22,500 nt of DNA from Dyadobacter fermentans DSM 18053 (GTDB lineage Bacteria; Bacteroidota; Bacteroidia; Cytophagales; Spirosomataceae). The stretch covers positions 4,615,001 through 4,637,500 of the forward strand of contig NC_013037.1 in assembly GCF_000023125.1 (NCBI RefSeq). The letters run 5' to 3'. Under the pieces are notes generated by a model. That model had not been told where the DNA came from, searched no databases, and saw only the letters and a list, made by a program, of their open reading frames with translations. The position numbers and the translations under genes are program-made. Shown here in pieces: positions 1 to 7,792 of this stretch; the stretch's first letter is position 1, and every line of letters begins with the position of its first letter.

Positions 1-1187
<1,187 letters not shown>

Positions 1188-1232
1188 TTAATCTTTATCC
1201 TTCATCTCTTCTACTTCCAATATGACATGAAA

Positions 1233-1253
1233 ATCAATGACTGGTTCATTGAT
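1233..1253 (+). other. Hairpin in the 23S-5S spacer
   Basis: ATCAATGA (1233-1240) and TCATTGAT (1246-1253) form a perfect 8-bp stem with a 5-nt loop in the roughly 80-nt spacer between 23S and 5S. It has no U-run, so it is more likely a pre-rRNA processing structure than a terminator. The role is inferred from position only. Confidence 0.5.
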
Positions 1254-1267
1254 AACTCAAAGAGCTT

Positions 1268-1379
1268 GTTGGTGACTATTGGACTGGTGTTCACCTCTTC
1301 CCATCCCGAACAGAGAAGTTAAGCCCAGTTCCGCCGATGATACTTGGATCAAACCTGGTAAAGTAGGTAGTCGCCACAA
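1268..1379 (+). rRNA. rrf: 5S ribosomal RNA
   Basis: The core CACCTCTTCCCATCCCGAAC followed by AGAGAAGTTAAGCCC is diagnostic of 5S rRNA. The 5' stretch TTGGTGACTA and 3' stretch TAGTCGCCACAA can pair as helix I, which sets the ends near 1268 and 1379, give or take a few bases. The gene lies about 80 nt downstream of 23S in the standard order and is followed at once by a terminator. Confidence 0.93.
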
Positions 1380-1389
1380 TTATTAAAGC

Positions 1390-1418
1390 AAAAGCATCCT
1401 CATAAGGGATGCTTTTTG
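1390..1418 (+). terminator. Rho-independent terminator of the rRNA operon
   Basis: AAAAGCATCC (1390-1399) and GGATGCTTTT (1407-1416) form a 10-bp stem with a 7-nt loop, and five T residues run to 1417. It sits about 10 nt after the 5S gene and should end the rRNA transcript before the trp control region. Confidence 0.85.
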
Positions 1419-1436
1419 TAGTTTGAAGTGATCATG

Positions 1437-1451
1437 CTGTCACTATGACAG
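1437..1451. repeat. Short perfect inverted repeat CTGTCA-n3-TGACAG
   Basis: Two 6-bp arms (1437-1442 and 1446-1451) flank a CTA centre. It lies between the rRNA terminator and the trp promoter region. It could be an operator half-site pair or chance; nothing else in the window repeats it exactly. The rest of 1419-1607 shows no gene apart from the elements listed separately. Confidence 0.4.
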
Positions 1452-1512
1452 TATCGAAAAACGCTTTAAATTCAGCATTAGTTAACTTTTTGATTCGTGC
1501 AGAATAAGTCCT

Positions 1513-1551
1513 TTGCAAATTCTTGCAGAAATATTTTGCAGAATACTGCAG
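1513..1551. repeat. TTGCA repeat cluster upstream of the trp promoter
   Basis: TTGCA occurs at 1513, 1523 and 1536; the last two belong to an identical 8-mer TTGCAGAA spaced 13 bp apart. The third copy also starts an inverted repeat, TGCAG (1537-1541), AATA, CTGCA (1546-1550). The cluster lies 17-55 bp upstream of the -7 box, where an operator or upstream element would act. No regulator is known from the sequence, so the role is inferred. Confidence 0.35.
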
Positions 1552-1567
1552 CGATAATTCTTTTTCC

Positions 1568-1575
1568 TATATTTG
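1568..1575 (+). promoter_or_regulatory. Candidate -7 promoter element of the trp operon
   Basis: TATATTTG matches the Bacteroidota -7 consensus TAnnTTTG exactly and lies 33 nt upstream of the leader-peptide ATG, so transcription would begin around 1580. The partner -33 TTTG is not at the expected 17-23 nt spacing; the nearest TTTG is at 1535-1538, 29 nt away. A weak or activated promoter is possible. Confidence 0.5.
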
Positions 1576-1607
1576 TGACCGTAACGGCCGCAAGGCAATT
1601 TTCAACT

Positions 1608-1667
1608 ATGAAATTATTCAATACTATTTGGTGGTGGCGTGCTTATCCTTCTAAGATGGACAAGTAA
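1608..1667 (+). CDS. trpL: trp operon leader peptide (attenuation sensor)
   Basis: This is a 19-residue reading frame, MKLFNTIWWWRAYPSKMDK, with three tandem Trp codons TGG at 1629-1637 and a TAA stop at 1665-1667. It lies between a promoter-like box and a strong terminator stem (1704-1739), with trpE starting about 100 nt downstream. That is the arrangement of a transcription-attenuation leader: ribosomes short of charged tRNA-Trp stall at the Trp codons and change how the downstream RNA folds. There is no clear Shine-Dalgarno sequence, as is common in this phylum. Three consecutive TGG codons in so short a frame next to trpE are unlikely by chance. The role is inferred from this layout. Confidence 0.85.
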   Translation: MKLFNTIWWWRAYPSKMDK

Positions 1668-1703
1668 AGGCTATTGCATGGTATAGAATCAAAATATACA
1701 TTC

Positions 1704-1743
1704 AAACGGCTCGCTGTTCATCCTGACAGCGAGCCGTTTTTTT
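1704..1743 (+). terminator. trp attenuator (intrinsic terminator)
   Basis: A perfect 14-bp stem pairs 1704-1717 with 1726-1739 around an 8-nt loop (TCATCCTG), and the T-run covers 1737-1743. It lies 36 nt after the leader-peptide stop and 25 nt before the trpE ATG. With no other gene between, it must act on trp operon transcription. A candidate antiterminator is 1655-1662 (GATGGACA) pairing with 1715-1722 (TGTTCATC), 8 bp with one G-U pair. That would tie up the loop and the top of the 5' arm, and the upstream strand would be covered by a ribosome that reaches the stop codon. The antiterminator is a proposal from hand pairing; no folding energies were computed. Confidence 0.88.
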
Positions 1744-1768
1744 ATACACTTTACATTACAACTTGCAC

Positions 1769-3190
1769 ATGAAAACCCTGGACAAGACTTATCAGATCAC
1801 CACACGCCACAAAAAGCTCCTGGCGGATACATTGACGCCCGTTTCCATTTACCTGAAACTGCGCGACCGTTTCGTCAATACCATCCTGCTCGAAAGCTCG
1901 GATTACCACGGCAACGAAAACTCATTTACATACATCTGCTGCGACCCGATCGCTTCTTTCAAACTGAATAACAGCACGGTCACGCAGCAGTTTCCGGACG
2001 GCGACATCGCTACTTTTGAGCTTGCCAACCGCAAAGACGCCGTGCAGGCATTGTACGGCTTCGCGCAGAGCTTTAAGTCCGAAAAAAGTAAGTTTCCCTT
2101 CATCACCAACGGCCTTTTCGGGCATATGACTTATGACGCGGTGACGTATTTCGAGGATATCGAAATTCAGCCTACGAATGCCGAAACGGAAATCGACCAG
2201 ATATTCTACCAGGTTTACAGATACGTTATCGCCATTAACCACTTCAAAAACGAGCTTTACATTTTTGAACATCAGTATGGCGAGACCACGGAAGAAGGCG
2301 GCATCGACCAGATCGAGGTGTTGATCAAGAACCGGAACTTCCCGCAGTATGGTTTCAGCATTACCGCCGATGAGACTTCCAACGTGACCGACGACGAAAT
2401 GCGGAAAGTGATCCAGAAAGGCATCGATCACTGCCTCCGTGGGGATGTATTCCAAATCGTGCCTTCGCGCAGGTTCAGCCGCCAATTTCAGGGCGACGAA
2501 TTCAATGTTTACCGTGCATTGCGTTCCATCAATCCTTCGCCTTACCTCTTCTACTTCGATTACGGCAATTACAAGATCTTCGGATCGTCTCCCGAAAAAC
2601 AGATTTTTATCAAGAACGGCCAGGCCGAAATTCACCCCATTGCCGGCACATTCCGCCGCACGGGCGACGACCAGGCTGATGCAGAAGCCGCACAAGCCCT
2701 GCTGGACGACCCCAAAGAGACCGCTGAGCACGTGATGTTGGTCGATCTGGCACGGAATGACCTGAGCCGCAGCTGCGACGCCGTAAAAGTCACAAATTAC
2801 AAGGAAGTTCAATACTACTCGCACGTGATCCACCTCGTGTCGAAGGTGGTGGGGAAAATGAACAAGGACGTCAATCCATTGCAACTGGTAGCGGACACTT
2901 TTCCTGCGGGCACATTATCCGGCGCACCGAAGCATAATGCGATGAAGCTCATCGACCAGATGGAGAACTGCAACCGCAGCATTTATGGCGGAGCCATCGG
3001 TTTTATGGACTTCAATGGGGATTTCAACCACGCCATTGCCATCCGTACGTTCCTCAGCAAGGATAACACGCTTTTCTTCCGCGCCGGAATGGGCGTGGTC
3101 GCCAAATCGAATGTCGAAAGCGAATTGCAGGAGATTAACAGCAAGCTGGCCGCATTGCGCCAGGCCATTCAAGTTGCAGAAGGACTTTAA
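1769..3190 (+). CDS. trpE: Anthranilate synthase component I
   Basis: TrpE converts chorismate to anthranilate using ammonia supplied by TrpG, the first committed step of tryptophan synthesis in the cytoplasm. The 473-residue length is usual for the family. The LLES element at residues 40-43 is part of the allosteric Trp-binding site in known TrpE proteins, so feedback inhibition is likely. The chorismate-binding domain shows IFGSSPE, IHPIAGTFRR, LVDLARNDLSR, AGTLSGAPK (380-388) and the C-terminal RAGMGVV and ELQE motifs. The ATG at 1769 is preferred over an in-frame TTG two codons upstream because family members begin close to it. It is the first structural gene after the attenuator, 15 nt before trpG. 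PabB is a relative, but the trp context and the LLES motif favour TrpE. Confidence 0.97.
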   Translation: MKTLDKTYQITTRHKKLLADTLTPVSIYLKLRDRFVNTILLESSDYHGNENSFTYICCDPIASFKLNNSTVTQQFPDGDIATFELANRKDAVQALYGFAQSFKSEKSKFPFITNGLFGHMTYDAVTYFEDIEIQPTNAETEIDQIFYQVYRYVIAINHFKNELYIFEHQYGETTEEGGIDQIEVLIKNRNFPQYGFSITADETSNVTDDEMRKVIQKGIDHCLRGDVFQIVPSRRFSRQFQGDEFNVYRALRSINPSPYLFYFDYGNYKIFGSSPEKQIFIKNGQAEIHPIAGTFRRTGDDQADAEAAQALLDDPKETAEHVMLVDLARNDLSRSCDAVKVTNYKEVQYYSHVIHLVSKVVGKMNKDVNPLQLVADTFPAGTLSGAPKHNAMKLIDQMENCNRSIYGGAIGFMDFNGDFNHAIAIRTFLSKDNTLFFRAGMGVVAKSNVESELQEINSKLAALRQAIQVAEGL

Positions 3191-3205
3191 AAACGATTTG
3201 AAATC

Positions 3206-3772
3206 ATGAAAATATTAGTGCTCGACAATTACGATTCTTTCACCTACAACCTTGTGTATATCCTCCGCGAGCTGCACGACCAGGTGGACATTTACCGGAA
3301 CGATAAAATCGCGCTGGAAGACGTCGGCAATTACGACAAGATACTGCTCTCGCCGGGTCCGGGCATTCCTTCCGAGGCGGGCATTATGCACGATGTCATC
3401 CGCGAATACGGTGCTTCGAAAAGCATTCTGGGAATCTGCCTCGGCCACCAGGGGATAGGAGAGGTGTACGGCGCCCAGTTGGAGAATATGACCGACGTGC
3501 TGCACGGCATTGCCGACACGGCCATCGTAACAGACGCCAGTGACCGCATCTTCAAAGGGCTGCCGTCCGAGATCAAAGTTGGCCGGTACCACTCCTGGAC
3601 GGTAATCCCGGAGACGTTTACGGACGATCTCGCCATTACCGCAGTGGACGAAAAAGGGCGTGTAATGGGCCTTTCGCACAAGAAATTTGATGTAAAAGGG
3701 CTTCAATTCCACCCGGAATCGGTTTTGACCGAGCATGGAAAGGAAATGCTGCAAAACTGGTTGCAGATCTGA
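3206..3772 (+). CDS. trpG: Anthranilate synthase component II (glutamine amidotransferase)
   Basis: TrpG hydrolyses glutamine and passes ammonia to TrpE. The 188-residue protein is a single class I amidotransferase domain, not fused to TrpD as in enteric bacteria. The catalytic triad is visible: Cys78 in GICLGHQ, and His169 and Glu171 in QFHPES. The oxyanion-loop stretch LSPGPGIP (48-55) and the N-terminal LDNYDSFTYN are also typical. It lies 15 nt after trpE. PabA has the same fold and some organisms use one protein for both roles; no separate pabA is in view, so a dual role cannot be excluded. Confidence 0.96.
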   Translation: MKILVLDNYDSFTYNLVYILRELHDQVDIYRNDKIALEDVGNYDKILLSPGPGIPSEAGIMHDVIREYGASKSILGICLGHQGIGEVYGAQLENMTDVLHGIADTAIVTDASDRIFKGLPSEIKVGRYHSWTVIPETFTDDLAITAVDEKGRVMGLSHKKFDVKGLQFHPESVLTEHGKEMLQNWLQI

Positions 3773-3827
3773 CCCTTGCATTGACATAACCCACCTTTCC
3801 CGACGATATTAGCTATTAAAAACTGTC

Positions 3828-4817
3828 ATGAAACACATTCTTAGCCATCTTTTTGAATACAAAGTCCTTGACAAGGCGCAAGCCAAAGACGTATTAATGG
3901 GCATTGGAACCGGCAGGTATTCCAATTCAGAAATTGCCTCTTTTTTAACTACTTATGCCATGCGTAGCATTACTGTGGAAGAGCTGGAAGGCTTCCGCGA
4001 CGGCTTGCTGGAGCTATGCCTTTCGGTGGACCTGTCGGCGTATGATCCGATCGACGTTTGCGGCACGGGCGGTGATGGCAAGGACACATTCAATATTTCG
4101 ACGCTCTCGTGCTTTGTAGTGGCGGGAGCGGGGCAAAGGGTGGCAAAGCATGGCAACCACGGCGTGTCGTCGCTCGTGGGGTCGTCGACGGTGCTGGAGT
4201 ACCTGGGCGCAAAGTTCACCAATGACAAAGATTACCTCGAACGGAAGATCGACCAGGCGGGCGTGTGCTTTCTGCATGCCCCTCTGTTCCATCCGGCGAT
4301 GAAGAATGTGGCGCCGGTACGGAAGGAATTGGGGGTGAAAACGTTCTTCAATATGCTGGGCCCGATGGTGAATCCTGTATCCCCGAAAAAACAGCTTGTG
4401 GGCGTATTCAGTCTTGAATTAGCGCGTCTTTTTGCTTATCTTTACCAACAAACGGATAAGCAATTTCTGGTTCTTCACGCATTAGACGGTTACGACGAAG
4501 TGTCATTGACAGGTGCTTTTAAAATTATAACCGCTCGTTCCGAGCAAGTTCTTACCCCCTCTCATTTAGGGCTTCAAACTTTGCGCGCCGACGATTTATC
4601 AGGCGGCGAAACAATCGAAGAGTCGGCCCGGATTTTTATGAATGTTTTGAACGACACGGCCACGCCTTCGCAAAAGCAAGCGGTGCTGGCCAATGCGGCG
4701 ATGGCGCTCTATTGTGCCAATCCGGCATGGTCGCTGACCGACGCGGTGGAAACCGCGCGGGAATCGCTTGAAAGCAAAAAAGCTTTGGCGGCGTTCAAAA
4801 AATTGATCGAAGAATAG
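3828..4817 (+). CDS. trpD: Anthranilate phosphoribosyltransferase
   Basis: TrpD joins anthranilate to phosphoribosyl pyrophosphate, giving phosphoribosylanthranilate. At 329 residues it is a full stand-alone enzyme. The PRPP-binding motif CGTGGDGKDTFNIST spans 78-92 and the anthranilate-site motif KHGNHGVSS spans 107-115; FFNMLGPMVNP follows in the middle of the protein. The N-terminal helical domain (1-70) is intact. A 55-nt gap separates it from trpG. Base composition shifts inside the gene: 4381-4560 is about 43% G+C against about 59% in 4141-4320 (hand counts), while the motifs remain in frame. Confidence 0.96.
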   Translation: MKHILSHLFEYKVLDKAQAKDVLMGIGTGRYSNSEIASFLTTYAMRSITVEELEGFRDGLLELCLSVDLSAYDPIDVCGTGGDGKDTFNISTLSCFVVAGAGQRVAKHGNHGVSSLVGSSTVLEYLGAKFTNDKDYLERKIDQAGVCFLHAPLFHPAMKNVAPVRKELGVKTFFNMLGPMVNPVSPKKQLVGVFSLELARLFAYLYQQTDKQFLVLHALDGYDEVSLTGAFKIITARSEQVLTPSHLGLQTLRADDLSGGETIEESARIFMNVLNDTATPSQKQAVLANAAMALYCANPAWSLTDAVETARESLESKKALAAFKKLIEE

Positions 4818-4870
4818 TTAGCGGGGAAGTATTTCTCCCTTTTAATATCATTGCAGTTACAGCCTTTTAG

Positions 4871-5689
4871 ATGAATATTTTAGAAAAAATTATCGCCCGC
4901 AAGCAGGAAGAAATCAGCGAGTCGAAAAAGCACAGAACCATTTCCGATCTGGAAAAGGAGCCATTGTTCTCGCGCCCAACTACTTCGCTCGCCGCGGCAC
5001 TAAGATCATCTACCACGCCCCGCATTATCTCGGAATTTAAAAGGAAATCCCCTTCGAAAGGCGTTATCAATGGCGACGTACAGCCACAGATCGTGACCCG
5101 GGATTATGTGAATGCAGGGGCCGTGGGTCTTTCAGTACTAACCGATACCGACTTTTTCGGCGGTTCGTTTGCCGATTTCCTCGCAGCGCGGGAAGCCAAT
5201 CCGCTGATCCCGATGCTCCGGAAGGATTTCATCGTGGACGAATACCAGCTTTTCGAAGCCAAATCCATCGGCGCGGACGTGATCCTGCTCATCGCAGCAA
5301 ACCTCACGCCTTCGGAAATCGCCCATTTGAGCCGCAGGGCGCACGATCTCGGGCTGGAAGTGCTGCTGGAAGTGCATAATGCGGAAGAACTGGCTGTAAG
5401 TACCGGCGAGCATATCGACATTGTAGGTGTGAACAACCGCAATCTCAAAACTTTTGAAACCTCCATTGAAACGTCGATCGAGCTTAGCGAGCTCATCCCC
5501 GATCAGTTTGTAAAGATTTCAGAAAGCGGCTTGCAGGACGCCGAAACCATCGTGAAGCTGTTCCAATACGGCTATAAGGGATTTTTGATAGGAGAAACAT
5601 TTATGAAAACCGCGAACCCGGGCGCCGCACTTGCTGGTTTGCAACAAGATTTAACTCAACATAGCAATTTAAATCCTCTGGTTCTATGA
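4871..5689 (+). CDS. trpC: Indole-3-glycerol phosphate synthase
   Basis: TrpC closes the indole ring, converting carboxyphenylamino-deoxyribulose phosphate to indole-3-glycerol phosphate with loss of CO2. The 272-residue protein is a single TIM barrel, separate from TrpF. Expected active-site residues are present: Glu55 and Lys57 in SEFKRKSPSKG, Lys118 in LRKDF, Glu167 in LLEVHN, the Asn pair in GVNNRNL (186-192) and Ser217 in ISESG. The gene overlaps trpF by 4 nt (ATGA), which suggests translational coupling of the two consecutive pathway enzymes. Confidence 0.97.
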   Translation: MNILEKIIARKQEEISESKKHRTISDLEKEPLFSRPTTSLAAALRSSTTPRIISEFKRKSPSKGVINGDVQPQIVTRDYVNAGAVGLSVLTDTDFFGGSFADFLAAREANPLIPMLRKDFIVDEYQLFEAKSIGADVILLIAANLTPSEIAHLSRRAHDLGLEVLLEVHNAEELAVSTGEHIDIVGVNNRNLKTFETSIETSIELSELIPDQFVKISESGLQDAETIVKLFQYGYKGFLIGETFMKTANPGAALAGLQQDLTQHSNLNPLVL

Positions 5690-6336
5690 AAATTAAAGTT
5701 TGCGGATTGCGCCAGCAAGGCAACATCGAGCAGGTAGTGGCCTTACAACCCAACTTTATAGGGTTTATTTTCTATGACAAGTCGCCGCGCTTCGTAGGTG
5801 AGGAACTGGACGAGGAATATATCCGCAGCATCCCTCAAAACATCAAGAAAGTAGGTGTGTTTGTAAATGCAAACCCTGGCCACATTTTGAATATGGTCAA
5901 AAAATACGACCTGCAATATGTGCAGCTGCACGGCAACGAAATTCCCGACATTTGCCGGAGCATCCGCCAGAAGGGCGTAAGCGTGATCAAGGCGTTCTCG
6001 ATCGACGAGAAATTCAATTTTGCCATGCTGAACAATTATAAGTCCTTTTGCGACCTGTTTTTGTTTGATACAAAAGGCGATCAGCCGGGCGGCAACGGTA
6101 CGGCATTCGACTGGAAACTTTTGGGCAAATACGATAACGAAAAGCCATTCCTCCTCAGCGGCGGCATCGGCCTCGAAAACATCGAAGAGATTATCACATT
6201 ATCCCAGACACTCCCCATTTACGGCATCGACGTCAACAGCAAGTTTGAAACCGAGCCAGGCGTGAAGGACATTGCCAAGCTGGAAGAGTTATTTAGTTTA
6301 CTTCGCGTAAAAGAACAAGAAGAAGCGGAAGCTTAA
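5686..6336 (+). CDS. trpF: Phosphoribosylanthranilate isomerase
   Basis: TrpF performs the Amadori rearrangement of phosphoribosylanthranilate, the step before TrpC. The 216-residue TIM barrel has the catalytic Cys6 in KVCGL and Asp128 in LFDTKG, followed by GGNGTAFDW. IGFIFYDKSPR (25-35), VQLHGNE (79-85) and LLSGGIGLEN are also family hallmarks. Its ATG overlaps the trpC stop codon, and trpB starts 7 nt after its own stop, so it sits in the tightest part of the operon. Confidence 0.96.
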   Translation: MKIKVCGLRQQGNIEQVVALQPNFIGFIFYDKSPRFVGEELDEEYIRSIPQNIKKVGVFVNANPGHILNMVKKYDLQYVQLHGNEIPDICRSIRQKGVSVIKAFSIDEKFNFAMLNNYKSFCDLFLFDTKGDQPGGNGTAFDWKLLGKYDNEKPFLLSGGIGLENIEEIITLSQTLPIYGIDVNSKFETEPGVKDIAKLEELFSLLRVKEQEEAEA

Positions 6337-6343
6337 TTTTTTT

Positions 6344-7543
6344 ATGGAATCAATTGCAGAAAAGAAGTCGTATCAGGTAAATGACCGAGGTTATTATGGC
6401 ACTTTCGGAGGTGCGTTCATTCCTGAAATGCTGTACCCGAATGTCGAAGAGTTGCGTGAAAATTACCTGCAAGTAATCAACGACCCTTCTTTTCAGAAAG
6501 AATACAGCGATTTGTTACGCGATTACGTAGGCCGCCCCACGCCGCTTTACCGCGCCAACCGGCTTTCGGAAAAATATAAAACCAATATCTTTCTCAAAAG
6601 GGAAGACCTCTGCCACACCGGCGCGCACAAGGTGAATAACACCATCGGGCAGATCCTGATGGCGCAGCGCCTGGGCAAAAAACGCATTGTAGCCGAAACC
6701 GGCGCAGGTCAGCACGGCGTGGCCACGGCTACCGTGTGCGCATTGATGAACCTCGAATGCACCGTGTACATGGGCGAGATCGATATCGAGCGCCAGGCGC
6801 CCAATGTGGCCCGCATGAAAATGCTCGGTGCGGAAGTACGCCCGGCCACCTCCGGCTCACGCACATTGAAAGACGCTACTAACGAGGCCATGCGCCATTG
6901 GATCAATAACCCGGTCGATACGCATTACATTATCGGCTCAGTGGTAGGTCCGCACCCATATCCGGATATGGTAGCGCGGTTCCAGTCGGTTATTTCCGAA
7001 GAAATCCGTGCGCAGCTCAACGCACATACCGGCAAGCAAACGCCCAATTACGTGATCGCCTGCGTAGGCGGCGGCAGCAATGCGGCAGGCTCGTTTTACC
7101 ACTTCCTCGACGATGAAGATGTGAAACTCGTAGCGGTGGAAGCCGCGGGGCTTGGCCTTACTTCCGGCCATTCGGCAGCTACCACCGCATTGGGTAAGCC
7201 CGGCGTGCTCCACGGAAGCCGCACCATCCTCATGCAAACAGAAGATGGCCAGGTAACGGAACCATTTTCCATCTCCGCGGGGTTGGATTACCCGGGCATC
7301 GGCCCTCAGCATGCATGGCTTTACGCCAGCGGCCGCGGCACATTCCTTTCCGCGACCGACGACGAGGCGGTGCAGGCTGCATTTGAGCTGACGCGCCTCG
7401 AAGGCATCATCCCCGCATTGGAATCATCCCACGCACTGGCCGTTTTGGGCCGTCTGGGCGCTTCCGAGAACGAAACGGTGGTACTCACCCTCTCAGGCCG
7501 CGGCGACAAGGATATGGGTACTTATATGAAATACATCGATTAA
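6344..7543 (+). CDS. trpB: Tryptophan synthase beta chain
   Basis: TrpB condenses indole with L-serine to make L-tryptophan, using pyridoxal phosphate. The 399-residue length and sequence fit the main TrpB1 type that pairs with TrpA. The PLP lysine is Lys96 in HTGAHKVNN, the acid-base Glu118 is in AETGAGQHGVA, and the phosphate-binding loop CVGGGSNA is present. A strong in-frame start lies 7 nt after trpF. It is not directly followed by trpA: two small genes and about 635 nt separate the two subunit genes, which are usually adjacent. Confidence 0.97.
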   Translation: MESIAEKKSYQVNDRGYYGTFGGAFIPEMLYPNVEELRENYLQVINDPSFQKEYSDLLRDYVGRPTPLYRANRLSEKYKTNIFLKREDLCHTGAHKVNNTIGQILMAQRLGKKRIVAETGAGQHGVATATVCALMNLECTVYMGEIDIERQAPNVARMKMLGAEVRPATSGSRTLKDATNEAMRHWINNPVDTHYIIGSVVGPHPYPDMVARFQSVISEEIRAQLNAHTGKQTPNYVIACVGGGSNAAGSFYHFLDDEDVKLVAVEAAGLGLTSGHSAATTALGKPGVLHGSRTILMQTEDGQVTEPFSISAGLDYPGIGPQHAWLYASGRGTFLSATDDEAVQAAFELTRLEGIIPALESSHALAVLGRLGASENETVVLTLSGRGDKDMGTYMKYID

Positions 7544-7566
7544 TTTTCACCTCAATACAACATCAC

Positions 7567-7767
7567 ATGGCTACATTGACATTGCCAGAGGTTTTCGATC
7601 TCCGGTTGAAGATCCAGGAACTGGAAGCAAAGGTAAATTCAGGTGAACTGTCGCTCTTCGAACGCTGCGATATGGAAGACGAAATCCTGGAAATGAAAGA
7701 AAAACTGGGCGAATTCGACCGCCTGAAATTCAGCGACGAAGGCGAATGCCTCAACTGCTCCGCTTAG
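7567..7767 (+). CDS. Small acidic protein of unknown function with C-terminal CxxC
   Basis: I do not recognise this 66-residue protein. It is rich in Glu, Leu and Lys with a heptad-like pattern (residues about 8-55), so it is probably helical or coiled-coil, and it ends in ECLNCSA, giving a CxxC pair at the C-terminus plus one Cys in the middle (FERC). There is no signal peptide or membrane segment. It starts 23 nt after trpB and stops 25 nt before the Dabb gene, on the same strand and inside the operon, with codon use like its neighbours. That context supports a real co-transcribed gene. A metal- or redox-linked accessory role is possible but unproven. Confidence 0.7.
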   Translation: MATLTLPEVFDLRLKIQELEAKVNSGELSLFERCDMEDEILEMKEKLGEFDRLKFSDEGECLNCSA

Positions 7768-7792
7768 GATCACCTTTAATCCATACCACCAT

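Noticed and set aside
1763..1768. In-frame TTG start two codons before the trpE ATG
   Set aside because: The ATG at 1769 is a better start and the extra residues (MH) have no support.
1922..2884. A 320-codon minus-strand open frame opposite trpE
   Set aside because: The + strand encodes all TrpE motifs; the antisense frame is a by-product of G+C-rich codon use and has no recognisable domain.
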